Source: an uncultured bacterium
Lineage (GTDB): Bacteria > Chloroflexota > Anaerolineae > JACIWP01
Length of the DNA stretch: 6,765 nt
Assembly (NCBI GenBank): GCA_903872005.1
Contig: CAIQJD010000308.1
Coordinates: 1-6,765 of the forward strand
Direction of reading: 5' to 3'
The translations under genes and the position numbers were made by a program. Positions 1 through 6,292 of the stretch are shown piece by piece; within the stretch, counting starts at the first letter, position 1; every line of letters begins with the position of its first letter. The notes under the pieces are model-generated. The model saw only the letters and a program-made list of their open reading frames with translations. It had not been told where the DNA came from and ran no database searches.

Positions 1-62
1 CCCACAAGGGGCGATACTACGGTTCACCCCCAGATTGAAACACACCTGCCCGAAACTCCCCC

Positions 63-91
63 TTGACTTCTCTTCGTATATGCGATAAAAT
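63..91 (+). promoter_or_regulatory. Sigma-70-type promoter of the GntR gene/operon
   Basis: A -35 box TTGACT (63-68) and a -10 box TAAAAT (86-91) are separated by 17 bp. Each matches the consensus at five of six positions. Transcription would begin near 97-99, leaving a leader of about 30 nt before the GntR start at 127. The surrounding AT-rich patch (about 78-100) stands out strongly in otherwise GC-rich DNA. No other promoter of this quality was seen before the methyltransferase or hyuAB genes, so this one may serve the whole operon. Confidence 0.7.
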
Positions 92-102
92 ATAAATTAT
101 CG
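83..102. promoter_or_regulatory. Dyad overlapping the -10 box, candidate GntR operator
   Basis: CGATAA (83-88) and TTATCG (97-102) form a perfect 6-bp inverted repeat separated by 8 bp. The dyad covers the -10 box and the likely transcription start. A second, weaker dyad ATCGA/TCGAT (99-103 and 111-115) overlaps its right edge. GntR-family regulators usually bind short palindromes and often repress their own promoters, so autoregulation by the protein encoded at 127 is the natural inference. Binding is not shown by the sequence. Confidence 0.45.
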
Positions 103-126
103 AGACAACTTCGATAGGAGTCGCCC

Positions 127-825
127 ATGCGCGTGCAGACGATCCAGGAACAGGTCGTGGACAACCTGCGCCGGCTCATCCTCGACGGCGACTACGCGCC
201 CGGCGACAAGCTTTCGCAGGACGAGCTGGCCGGCCGGCTGGGCGTCAGCCCCATGCCGGTGCGCGAGGGCCTGCGCCAGCTTCAATCCGAAGGGCTGGTG
301 ACTTTCACCCCTCGCCACGGCGCTTCCGTCGCCGCCCTATCGCCGGCCGAGTTCGACGAGCTTTACCATATCCGCGAAGAGCTGGAAGCCCTGGCCCTGG
401 GCTGGGCGCTGGAGCGTCTGGATGCCCCGACGAAGGCGCGCCTGCGCGCCGGCCTGGCCCAGATCGAATCGGCCGAGGCCGACGGCGACGTCCATCGGCG
501 CACAACCGTGGTGCGCGACTTCCTCTGGACGCTCTTCGAGGCCGCCGGCCGGCCGCACCTGCTGGCCGCCATACGGCGCTACTACAACATGACCTACCTG
601 TACCAGCGCCAATACTCGGCGCTCCTGGCCCTGGGCGCGGCGCGCACCCAGATTTATCGCCGGCTCCTGGAAGCCATCGAAGCCGGCGACCGGCCGGCAG
701 CCCTGGCCGCCCATCGCGACAACTACCGCCTCATCCGCGAGGCCATGCTCCCGCTGCTGCAATCCGCCGACGCCCCGATAGCCGCATCGGACATCACGGA
801 TCAACCTTCTCAACCTATCCCATGA
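127..825 (+). CDS. GntR/FadR-type transcriptional regulator (FCD domain)
   Basis: A 232-residue cytoplasmic DNA-binding regulator. Residues about 5-70 form the GntR winged helix-turn-helix: ILDGDYAPGDKLSQDELA, then GVSPMPVREGLRQLQSEG, then the wing TPRHGASVAAL. Residues about 75-210 match the all-helical FCD ligand-binding domain. The ATG at 127 is preceded by AGGAG (116-120) with a 6-nt spacer. Oddity: the three histidines that usually bind metal in FCD domains appear to be replaced by Leu133, Tyr177 and Asn199 in my by-eye alignment, so the effector pocket may be metal-free or different. The last 20 or so residues (ADAPIAASDITDQPSQPIP) extend past the FCD fold and look unstructured. The gene sits 55 bp upstream of a methyltransferase gene on the same strand, so it probably controls that pathway and itself. 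The ligand cannot be named from the sequence. Confidence 0.9.
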   Translation: MRVQTIQEQVVDNLRRLILDGDYAPGDKLSQDELAGRLGVSPMPVREGLRQLQSEGLVTFTPRHGASVAALSPAEFDELYHIREELEALALGWALERLDAPTKARLRAGLAQIESAEADGDVHRRTTVVRDFLWTLFEAAGRPHLLAAIRRYYNMTYLYQRQYSALLALGAARTQIYRRLLEAIEAGDRPAALAAHRDNYRLIREAMLPLLQSADAPIAASDITDQPSQPIP

Positions 826-826
826 G

Positions 827-853
827 CCTCTGCGCTCTCCGCGCCTCTGCGGT
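827..853. repeat. Short pyrimidine/GCG intergenic repeat
   Basis: The gap between the regulator and the methyltransferase gene begins, one base after the TGA, with a segment built from CCTCTGCG (827-834) and CCTCTGCGG (844-852), joined by CTCTCCGCG. This low-complexity CTCTGCG/TCCGCG pattern resembles degenerate repeats I associate with intergenic spacers of environmental genomes. Its role is unknown. The ribosome-binding site of the next gene lies just downstream. Confidence 0.4.
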
Positions 854-880
854 AACTCCCATTCCAGAAAGGACGCACCC

Positions 881-2314
881 ATGAGCAGAACCAAGTGGCT
901 AGAAGTCTTGACCGACGAGCAAATCCTGCAAATCCATCGCGCCAGCCTGGAGATCCTGGAACAGACCGGCGTCTGCATGCCGCAGCGCCGGCTCCTGGAG
1001 CTGCTGCGCGACCACGGCGCCTGGGTGGACTTCGAGCGCCAGGTCGCCTGTTTCCCGGCTGCCCTGGTCGAAGGCGCGCTGAAAGGCTGCCCCTCGCGCT
1101 TCACCTGGCACGGGCGCAACCCCAGGCACGACATCCGCCTGGGCGAAGACAGGGTCTACTACCTGGGCGCTTCGACCCTGGTCACCGTCTATGATCTGGA
1201 CGGGACGCGCCGGCCATCCACCTTCGCCGATGTGCAGCGCTTCGCCCGGCTCAAAGACGGCCTCCCCTTCATCCATGATGGCTACGGCGCAGTGCATCCG
1301 CAGGACGTGCCGGAGCGCGCCGCGCACTGCTACCAGATGGTCGGCCAGTTCGTCAACAGCGAAAAGCCCTTCCGGGCGCGCATGTTCGGCCGGCAAGTCT
1401 CGGCCGACTGCCTGCGGATGGCGCAGATCGTCGCCGGCGGCGAGGAAGCCTTCCGCCAGCGCCCCAACCTGATGGCCGTCGTCAACACCGTCAGCCCCTT
1501 GACCAACACCCCCGAACAGATGGAAGCCCTGATCGTCTACGCCGAGGGGAACGCGCCCCTCTTCTTCTCGCCCCAAATTCAGGCCGGCGCCACCGGCCCG
1601 GTCACCCTGGCCGGCCTGCTGGCGCAGATGAACGCCGAAATCCTCGCCGGCATCACCGCGGCGCAACTGGTCAACCCGGGCTGCCGCGTCGGCTACGCCA
1701 CCACCTCCGGGATCATGGACATGCGCCATGGCCTGATGCCCTATGCCACGCCGGAATCGGCGCTGATCAATATCGCCACGGCGCAGATGGCGCGCTTCTA
1801 TCGCATCCCCAGCCGCGGCACCGGCGGCTTCTCCGAAGCGAACGTATTGGACATGCAAGCCGGCTTCGAGACGGCGCTGACCACCTACGCCGCAGCCCAG
1901 GCCGGCATCAACATCATCATCGGCGCGGCCGGCAGCCTGCAAAACGCCCTGGGGGCCAGCTACGCCAAGTTCGTCATTGACAACGAGATCATCGGCTACA
2001 TCGAGCGCATGCTGGCCGGCATTGACTTCTCCCCGGAGACGCTGGCCCTGGACACGATCCAGCGCGTTGGCCCGGCCGGCCAGTTCATGACCGAAGATCA
2101 CACCGTGCGCCACTTCCGAAGCGAACTATTCCGGCCGCGCCTGAGCAATCGCGCCGCCTTTGCTCAGTGGGAAGAAGCCGGCAGCAAGGACATCACCCAG
2201 CAAGCGACCGAGGAGGCCGAGCGGATCCTACGCGAACACCAGCCGGCCCCGCTGCCGGCCGAAGTCGAGCGCGAGCTGTGGGCCATGGTGCGCATGGCCG
2301 AAAGTCGGGAATAA
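881..2314 (+). CDS. MttB-superfamily (trimethylamine methyltransferase family) protein, non-pyrrolysine
   Basis: A 477-residue soluble protein of the trimethylamine:corrinoid methyltransferase family. The classical members move a methyl group from a methylated amine to the cobalt of a corrinoid protein. Family signatures visible are the N-terminal LTDEQILQIHRASLEILEQTGV (about 10-31), the central VNTVSPLTNTPEQMEAL (201-217), GFSEANVLDMQAGFETAL (316-333), and the C-terminal VIDNEIIGYIERMLAGIDFS (365-384) with the closing HTVRHFRSELFRP (407-419). The reading frame has no internal amber codon, and the region that carries pyrrolysine in true MttB (here around AGINIIIGAAG, 341-351) uses ordinary residues. 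It therefore belongs with the non-Pyl branch, of which a glycine betaine demethylase (MtgB) is a known member. Its own substrate may be a betaine or another N-methyl compound, which is inference. The start is supported by AGAAAGGA (866-873), 7 nt before the ATG. No corrinoid partner (MttC type) is encoded in the window. Confidence 0.88.
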   Translation: MSRTKWLEVLTDEQILQIHRASLEILEQTGVCMPQRRLLELLRDHGAWVDFERQVACFPAALVEGALKGCPSRFTWHGRNPRHDIRLGEDRVYYLGASTLVTVYDLDGTRRPSTFADVQRFARLKDGLPFIHDGYGAVHPQDVPERAAHCYQMVGQFVNSEKPFRARMFGRQVSADCLRMAQIVAGGEEAFRQRPNLMAVVNTVSPLTNTPEQMEALIVYAEGNAPLFFSPQIQAGATGPVTLAGLLAQMNAEILAGITAAQLVNPGCRVGYATTSGIMDMRHGLMPYATPESALINIATAQMARFYRIPSRGTGGFSEANVLDMQAGFETALTTYAAAQAGINIIIGAAGSLQNALGASYAKFVIDNEIIGYIERMLAGIDFSPETLALDTIQRVGPAGQFMTEDHTVRHFRSELFRPRLSNRAAFAQWEEAGSKDITQQATEEAERILREHQPAPLPAEVERELWAMVRMAESRE

Positions 2315-2316
2315 TT

Positions 2317-2413
2317 GGACGCGGGCGAACGCGGAGGACGCGGATGGGTTCGACGACGCCCACTGGCCGTTTCCCAAATATCATTCCGCGTTTGTCCGTG
2401 TTCGTCCGCGTCC
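2317..2413. repeat. Imperfect long inverted repeat in the mttB-like/hyuAB gap
   Basis: The 126-bp gap is mostly an imperfect inverted repeat. The left arm at 2317-2344 begins GGACGCGGGCGAACGCGGAG. Its reverse complement aligns with the right arm at 2385-2413 (TCCGCGTTTGTCCGTGTTCG onward) at roughly 24 of 29 positions, with one single-base gap. About 40 nt separate the arms. Each arm is itself a string of degenerate TCCGCGTT/TTCGTCCGCG words. No U-tract follows, so a simple intrinsic terminator is unlikely and read-through into hyuAB is expected. The ribosome-binding site AGGGAGA (2427-2433) lies outside the hairpin. Confidence 0.6.
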
Positions 2414-2440
2414 CTCTATCCGTCATAGGGAGAATACGCG

Positions 2441-5400
2441 ATGGCTTACCGTCTCGGCGTAGATGTGGGCGGAACGTTCACCGACCTGGTGTTGTATGAC
2501 GATGTCGCCAACCGCATCCACCTGGCTAAAGTCCCTTCCACCGTGCGGAACCAATCGGTCGGCGTGGTGGAGGGCATCCGTCAGATTGCCGGCGCGCATG
2601 GCCTGACGCCGGCGCAGATCGAGTTCCTCATCCACGGCACCACCGTCGCCACCAATGCCCTGCTGGAGCGCAAAGGCGTCCCCTGCGCGCTGATCACGAC
2701 GCGTGGCTGCCGCGATCTGCTGCAAATCGGCCGGCAGGATCGCCCCAGTCTGTACCGCCACTTCGCCCGCCGGCCGGCGGTCATCACGCCGCGCCGGCTG
2801 CGCTTCGAGGTGGACGAGCGCATGCTGCACACCGGCGCCGTGCAGACCCCGCTGGACGAGGCCGGCGTTATCGCCGCCATCGCGCGCATCAAGGCCGCCG
2901 GCGTGTCGGCCATCGGCGTCTGCCTGCTGCACGCCTACGCCAACCCGACCCACGAGCAGCGCATCGGCGAGCTGATCCGCCAACACTACCCGGCGGCGAC
3001 GGTCTCCCTGTCCCACGCCATCCTCTCCGAGTTCAAAGAATATGAGCGCCTCAGCACGACGCTGGTCAACGTCTACGTCATGCCCATCGTCAAGCGCTAC
3101 CTGGACGATCTGGAAGCCGGCGTGGCCGCGTTGGGCGTCCGCTCGGCCCTGCACATCATGCAATCCAACGGCGGCGTGATGAGCGCGGCGGCGGCGGCGG
3201 AGCGCAGCGTGCATACCGTCCTCTCCGGGCCGGCCGGCGGCGTGGTCGGCGCGCTCCTCATCGCCGAACAGGCCGGCGAGCGCAACGTCATTTCCATTGA
3301 CATGGGCGGCACCAGCCTCGATGTAGCCTTGTGCCATCAGGGCGAAGTGCGCCTGACCCTGCAGGGCGAAGTAGCCGACCTGCCGGTGAAGGTGCCAATG
3401 TTGGATATCCACACCCTGGGCGCCGGCGGCGGAAGCATCGCCTGGATTGATCCCGGCGGCGCGTTGCGCGTGGGGCCGCAGAGCGCCGGCGCCGACCCCG
3501 GCCCGGCCTGCTACGGCCGCGGCGGGACGCAGCCGACCGTCACCGACGCCAATCTGGCGCTGGGCCGGCTCAATCCCGACTATTTCGTCGGCGGGGCGAT
3601 GCGCCTGGACGTGGGACTGGCGCGCGCCGCCATCCAGCAGGTCATCGCCGGCCCCCTGGGCCTGAGCGTCGAACAGGCCGCGGCCGGCATCCTCGATGTC
3701 ATCAATGCCACCATGGTCAAGGGGATGCGCTACGTCTCGGTGCAACGCGGCTACGATCCGCGCGAGTTCAGCGTGGTCGCGTTCGGCGGGGCCGGCCCGC
3801 TGCACGCCGGCGCGCTGGCCGCCGAATTGGGCGCGCCGCGCGTCATCGCCCCGCCCATGCCCGGCGTCACCTCGGCCCTGGGCCTGCTGGTGGCCGACTT
3901 CCGCCACGACTACTCGCAAACCTATCTGCGCGCCCTCCCCGTAGAACCTCCCGCAGGTTCTCAACCTGCGGGAGGTTCGTGCGCGTGGCGATGCGACGAG
4001 GAGGTGGACTCGCTCCTCGCCGACCTGAACGCGCTTTACGCCGGCCTGGAAGCGACCGCGCTGGCACAGATGCGCCAGGAGAGCGTGCCGGCCGAGCGCG
4101 TCCTCTTCCAACGCAGCGCCGACCTGCGCTACCTGGGCCAGGGCTACGAGCTGGAAGTTCCCGCGCCGGCCGGCCGGCTCGACGCCGGCAGTCTGCGCGC
4201 CCTGGCCGACGCCTTCCGCGAGGCGCACCGCCGGCAATATGGCTACGTGAAAGACGAGAACGACGCCTTGCAGCTCGTCAACCTGCGCCTGACCGCCATT
4301 GGGCGCACGCCGCGCCCGCATTTCGTCGCCGAGCCGACTTCCCCGCAGGCCGGCCGCAACCCGGCCCGGGCGCGCAAGGGTAGCCGGCCGGTCTGGTTCG
4401 CCGGCGGCTTCATCGAGACGCCCATCTATGAGCGCGGCGCGCTGCTCGCCGGCGATATGGTGCAGGGGCCGGCCGTGATCGAGCAGCTCGATTCGACGAC
4501 GGTGCTGGACGCCGGCGCGCGCGCCCGCCGCGATGGGTTTGGGAATCTGATCATTGATCTGCCTGAGACTGAAACCTCACAGGTCTTGGAGACCTGTGAG
4601 GTTTCAGCGGCCTGTGAGGTCTCTGGCGTAGACCCCATCACCCTGGAAGTGATGCGGAACGCGCTCTACTCCATCGCCGACGAGATGACAGCCGCGCTGG
4701 TGCGTACCGGCTATTCCACCAACATCAAAGACCGCCGCGACTGTTCCTGCGCCATCTACGACATCGAAGGCAACACCGTGGCCCAGAGCGAATTGAACAC
4801 ACCGGTGCATCTGGGCACCATGCCGCCCACGGTACGCACCGTCCTGGACAAGTTCCCGGCCGAGACGATGCAGCCCGGCGACGCTTTCGTGCTGAATACG
4901 CCCTATCCGGCCGGCCCGGGCCATCTCAACGACGTCGCCATCGTCTCGCCGGTCTTCTGCGCCGGCCGGCTGGTCGCCCTGGTCGCCAACCAGGCGCACC
5001 ACGTGGACATGGGTGGCTTCGCGCCCGGCAGCATGCCCTTCGGCGTGACCGAAATCTATCAAGAGGGGCTGCAAATCCCGCCGCTCAAGCTGCGCCGCGC
5101 CGGCGTCATGGACGCCGGCTTGCTCGACCTGATCCTGGAGAACGTCCGCACCAAATTCGAAGTGCGCGGCGACCTGATGGCGCAGATTGCTGCCAATCAT
5201 GTGGGGCAGATGCGCCTGGAGCAGTTGATCGCCAGGCACGGCTTCGCCAATGTGCAAAACTACCTGCAGGCGATGATGGACTATTCCGAGCGCCGGCTGC
5301 GCGCCGGCCTGCGCCAACTGCCGGCCGGCCGCTACTCTTGCGAGGACTATCTGGAAGGCGACGGCCTGAATGACCGGCTCATCACGCTGAAGGCGACGGT

Positions 5401-6292
5401 CATCATCGAGGGGGACACGGTCGCGTTCGATTTCGCCGGCACAGATGCCCAGGTCGCCGGCCCGCTCAACTGCCGCTGGCCGTCGGTGGCCGCCTGCGTG
5501 CAGTTCGTCATCAAGTCGCTGATTGATCCGGAGCTGCCGCCCAACGCCGGCGCGTACCGGCCGGTACGCATCCTGATCCCCGAAGGCTCGCTCCTCAGCG
5601 CGACCTACCCGGCGGCAGTATGCAACGCCAACATCCTGACCGCCCAGCGCATCGTGGATGTGCTGTGGGGCGCGTTCCTGCAAGCCATCCCGGCGCGCGC
5701 CACGGCTGCCTCGTCGGGGACGATGAACCTGCTCAATATCGGCGGTCTGAACCCGCAAAGTGGGCGCTACTACAATTATGTGGAGACCTACGCCGGCGGG
5801 CAGGGCGCCGGCCAACATGCCGATGGCATGGACGCCGTGCAGAACGGCATGACCAACACCCGCAACGCGCCCATCGAGGCCATCGAAGCCGCGTACCCAT
5901 TACAAGTGGAAGAATACGCCCTGGTCCCGGATAGCGAGGGCGCCGGCCGGCAGCGCGGCGGCGTCGGCATGACGCGCTGCTTCCGCATCCTCGGCCGGCA
6001 AGCCAAAGTGACCCTCAGCACCGACCGGATGCGGATTGGCCCCTGGGGCGTGGCCGGCGGCGCGCCGGCGGCCGGCGCAAGCTGCGTCATCACCAAAGCC
6101 GACGGGCGCGTCATCTCCCTCGGCCCGAAAGTGACGACCTTCGTGGAACAAGGAGATCGCATCCGCATCGTGACGCCGGGCGGCGGCGGCTGGGGCTTGC
6201 CGGCCGAACGCGACGCCGCCTCCGTGCGACGCGACGTGGCGGAAGAGCTGATCTCGGAACGCCGGGCGCGCGAGGTCTATCGGGCCGGCTGA
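2441..6292 (+). CDS. Fused HyuA-HyuB hydantoinase/5-oxoprolinase family protein
   Basis: A 1283-residue cytoplasmic protein joining the two subunits of the hydantoinase/oxoprolinase superfamily. These ATP-dependent enzymes open cyclic amides (N-methylhydantoin, 5-oxoproline) or carboxylate ketones. The HyuA half (1-707) has the actin-fold nucleotide motif LGVDVGGTFTDLV (5-17), HGTTVATNALLERKG (65-79), LSGPAGGVVGA (261-271), SIDMGGTSLDVAL (285-297), the glycine-rich LGAGGGSIAWID (326-337) and VVAFGGAGPLHA (445-456). The HyuB half (731-1283) has DPITLEVMRNAL, GHLNDVAIVSPVF, QAHHVDMGG (851-859), MTNTRNAPIE (1136-1145) and the terminal TPGGGGWG. H828, D831 and H853 are spaced like the metal ligands I recall for acetone carboxylase. 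The length resembles eukaryotic 5-oxoprolinase, which is also a fusion, but many bacteria encode the halves separately. Two in-frame DNA palindromes encode residues 502-513 and the linker near 710-722. AGGGAGA (2427-2433) supports the start. The substrate is undetermined. Confidence 0.9.
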   Translation: MAYRLGVDVGGTFTDLVLYDDVANRIHLAKVPSTVRNQSVGVVEGIRQIAGAHGLTPAQIEFLIHGTTVATNALLERKGVPCALITTRGCRDLLQIGRQDRPSLYRHFARRPAVITPRRLRFEVDERMLHTGAVQTPLDEAGVIAAIARIKAAGVSAIGVCLLHAYANPTHEQRIGELIRQHYPAATVSLSHAILSEFKEYERLSTTLVNVYVMPIVKRYLDDLEAGVAALGVRSALHIMQSNGGVMSAAAAAERSVHTVLSGPAGGVVGALLIAEQAGERNVISIDMGGTSLDVALCHQGEVRLTLQGEVADLPVKVPMLDIHTLGAGGGSIAWIDPGGALRVGPQSAGADPGPACYGRGGTQPTVTDANLALGRLNPDYFVGGAMRLDVGLARAAIQQVIAGPLGLSVEQAAAGILDVINATMVKGMRYVSVQRGYDPREFSVVAFGGAGPLHAGALAAELGAPRVIAPPMPGVTSALGLLVADFRHDYSQTYLRALPVEPPAGSQPAGGSCAWRCDEEVDSLLADLNALYAGLEATALAQMRQESVPAERVLFQRSADLRYLGQGYELEVPAPAGRLDAGSLRALADAFREAHRRQYGYVKDENDALQLVNLRLTAIGRTPRPHFVAEPTSPQAGRNPARARKGSRPVWFAGGFIETPIYERGALLAGDMVQGPAVIEQLDSTTVLDAGARARRDGFGNLIIDLPETETSQVLETCEVSAACEVSGVDPITLEVMRNALYSIADEMTAALVRTGYSTNIKDRRDCSCAIYDIEGNTVAQSELNTPVHLGTMPPTVRTVLDKFPAETMQPGDAFVLNTPYPAGPGHLNDVAIVSPVFCAGRLVALVANQAHHVDMGGFAPGSMPFGVTEIYQEGLQIPPLKLRRAGVMDAGLLDLILENVRTKFEVRGDLMAQIAANHVGQMRLEQLIARHGFANVQNYLQAMMDYSERRLRAGLRQLPAGRYSCEDYLEGDGLNDRLITLKATVIIEGDTVAFDFAGTDAQVAGPLNCRWPSVAACVQFVIKSLIDPELPPNAGAYRPVRILIPEGSLLSATYPAAVCNANILTAQRIVDVLWGAFLQAIPARATAASSGTMNLLNIGGLNPQSGRYYNYVETYAGGQGAGQHADGMDAVQNGMTNTRNAPIEAIEAAYPLQVEEYALVPDSEGAGRQRGGVGMTRCFRILGRQAKVTLSTDRMRIGPWGVAGGAPAAGASCVITKADGRVISLGPKVTTFVEQGDRIRIVTPGGGGWGLPAERDAASVRRDVAEELISERRAREVYRAG
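3944..3978. repeat. In-frame palindromic element 1, inside the HyuA half
   Basis: GAACCTCCCGCAGGTT (3944-3959) is perfectly complementary to AACCTGCGGGAGGTTC (3963-3978), giving 16-bp arms around a 3-nt centre. Each arm is itself AACCT-N5-AGGTT, so the element has nested symmetry. It starts exactly on a codon boundary and encodes residues 502-513, EPPAGSQPAGGS. This stretch, with the following CAWRCDEEVD, lies between VADFRHDYSQTYLRALP and LLADLNALYAGLEA. From memory of the family these two blocks are normally closer together, so the element looks like an inserted surface loop. Confidence 0.8.
4569..4607. repeat. In-frame palindromic element 2, at the HyuA/HyuB junction
   Basis: CTGAAACCTCACAGGTCT (4569-4586) is perfectly complementary to AGACCTGTGAGGTTTCAG (4590-4607), giving 18-bp arms and a TGG centre. 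It is read as codons 710-722, TETSQVLETCEVS. It follows immediately after the HyuA C-terminus (DGFGNLIIDLPE) and shortly before the first recognisable HyuB residues, DPITLEVMRNAL (from 731). No ATG or GTG start in the HyuB frame exists at the usual HyuB N-terminus, where GTA precedes the GAC, so the two halves are made as one chain. Confidence 0.85.
4592..4624 (+). repeat. 18-bp tandem duplication beside palindrome 2
   Basis: CCTGTGAGGT occurs at 4593-4602, in the right arm of the palindrome, and again at 4611-4620, exactly 18 bp later. The similarity extends to 15 positions (4592-4606 against 4610-4624) with only two transitions. Because the period is six codons the peptide also repeats, TCEVSA then ACEVSG. 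The extra half-copy completes the path into the HyuB half and suggests slippage or a second partial insertion. Confidence 0.65.

Noticed and set aside
1..62. A gene end or structured element at the left edge
   Set aside because: There is no convincing coding signal or strong hairpin. Runs of G (8-11) and C (27-31) could pair weakly, but this is not enough to call.
899..2113. A 404-codon antisense open frame opposite the methyltransferase gene
   Set aside because: The composition is typical of a shadow frame, there are no family motifs, and it lies wholly within a strongly supported gene.
881..2314. A pyrrolysine-containing methyltransferase
   Set aside because: The frame contains no in-frame TAG, and the Pyl-equivalent region has ordinary residues, so it belongs to the non-Pyl branch.
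2423..4321. A very long antisense open frame (632 codons) opposite hyuAB
   Set aside because: It is opposite a gene with clear family motifs and a good ribosome-binding site. Its own product is Gly/Ala/Arg/His-rich without recognisable motifs, as expected for the complement of GC-rich coding DNA.
3944..4624. A CRISPR array or intrinsic terminators at the palindromes
   Set aside because: There are only two dissimilar palindromes 590 bp apart with no regular spacing, and both are translated in frame without a following U-tract.
4604..5818. A 404-codon antisense open frame opposite the HyuB half
   Set aside because: It is the same kind of complement-strand artefact. The sense strand encodes conserved HyuB motifs throughout.
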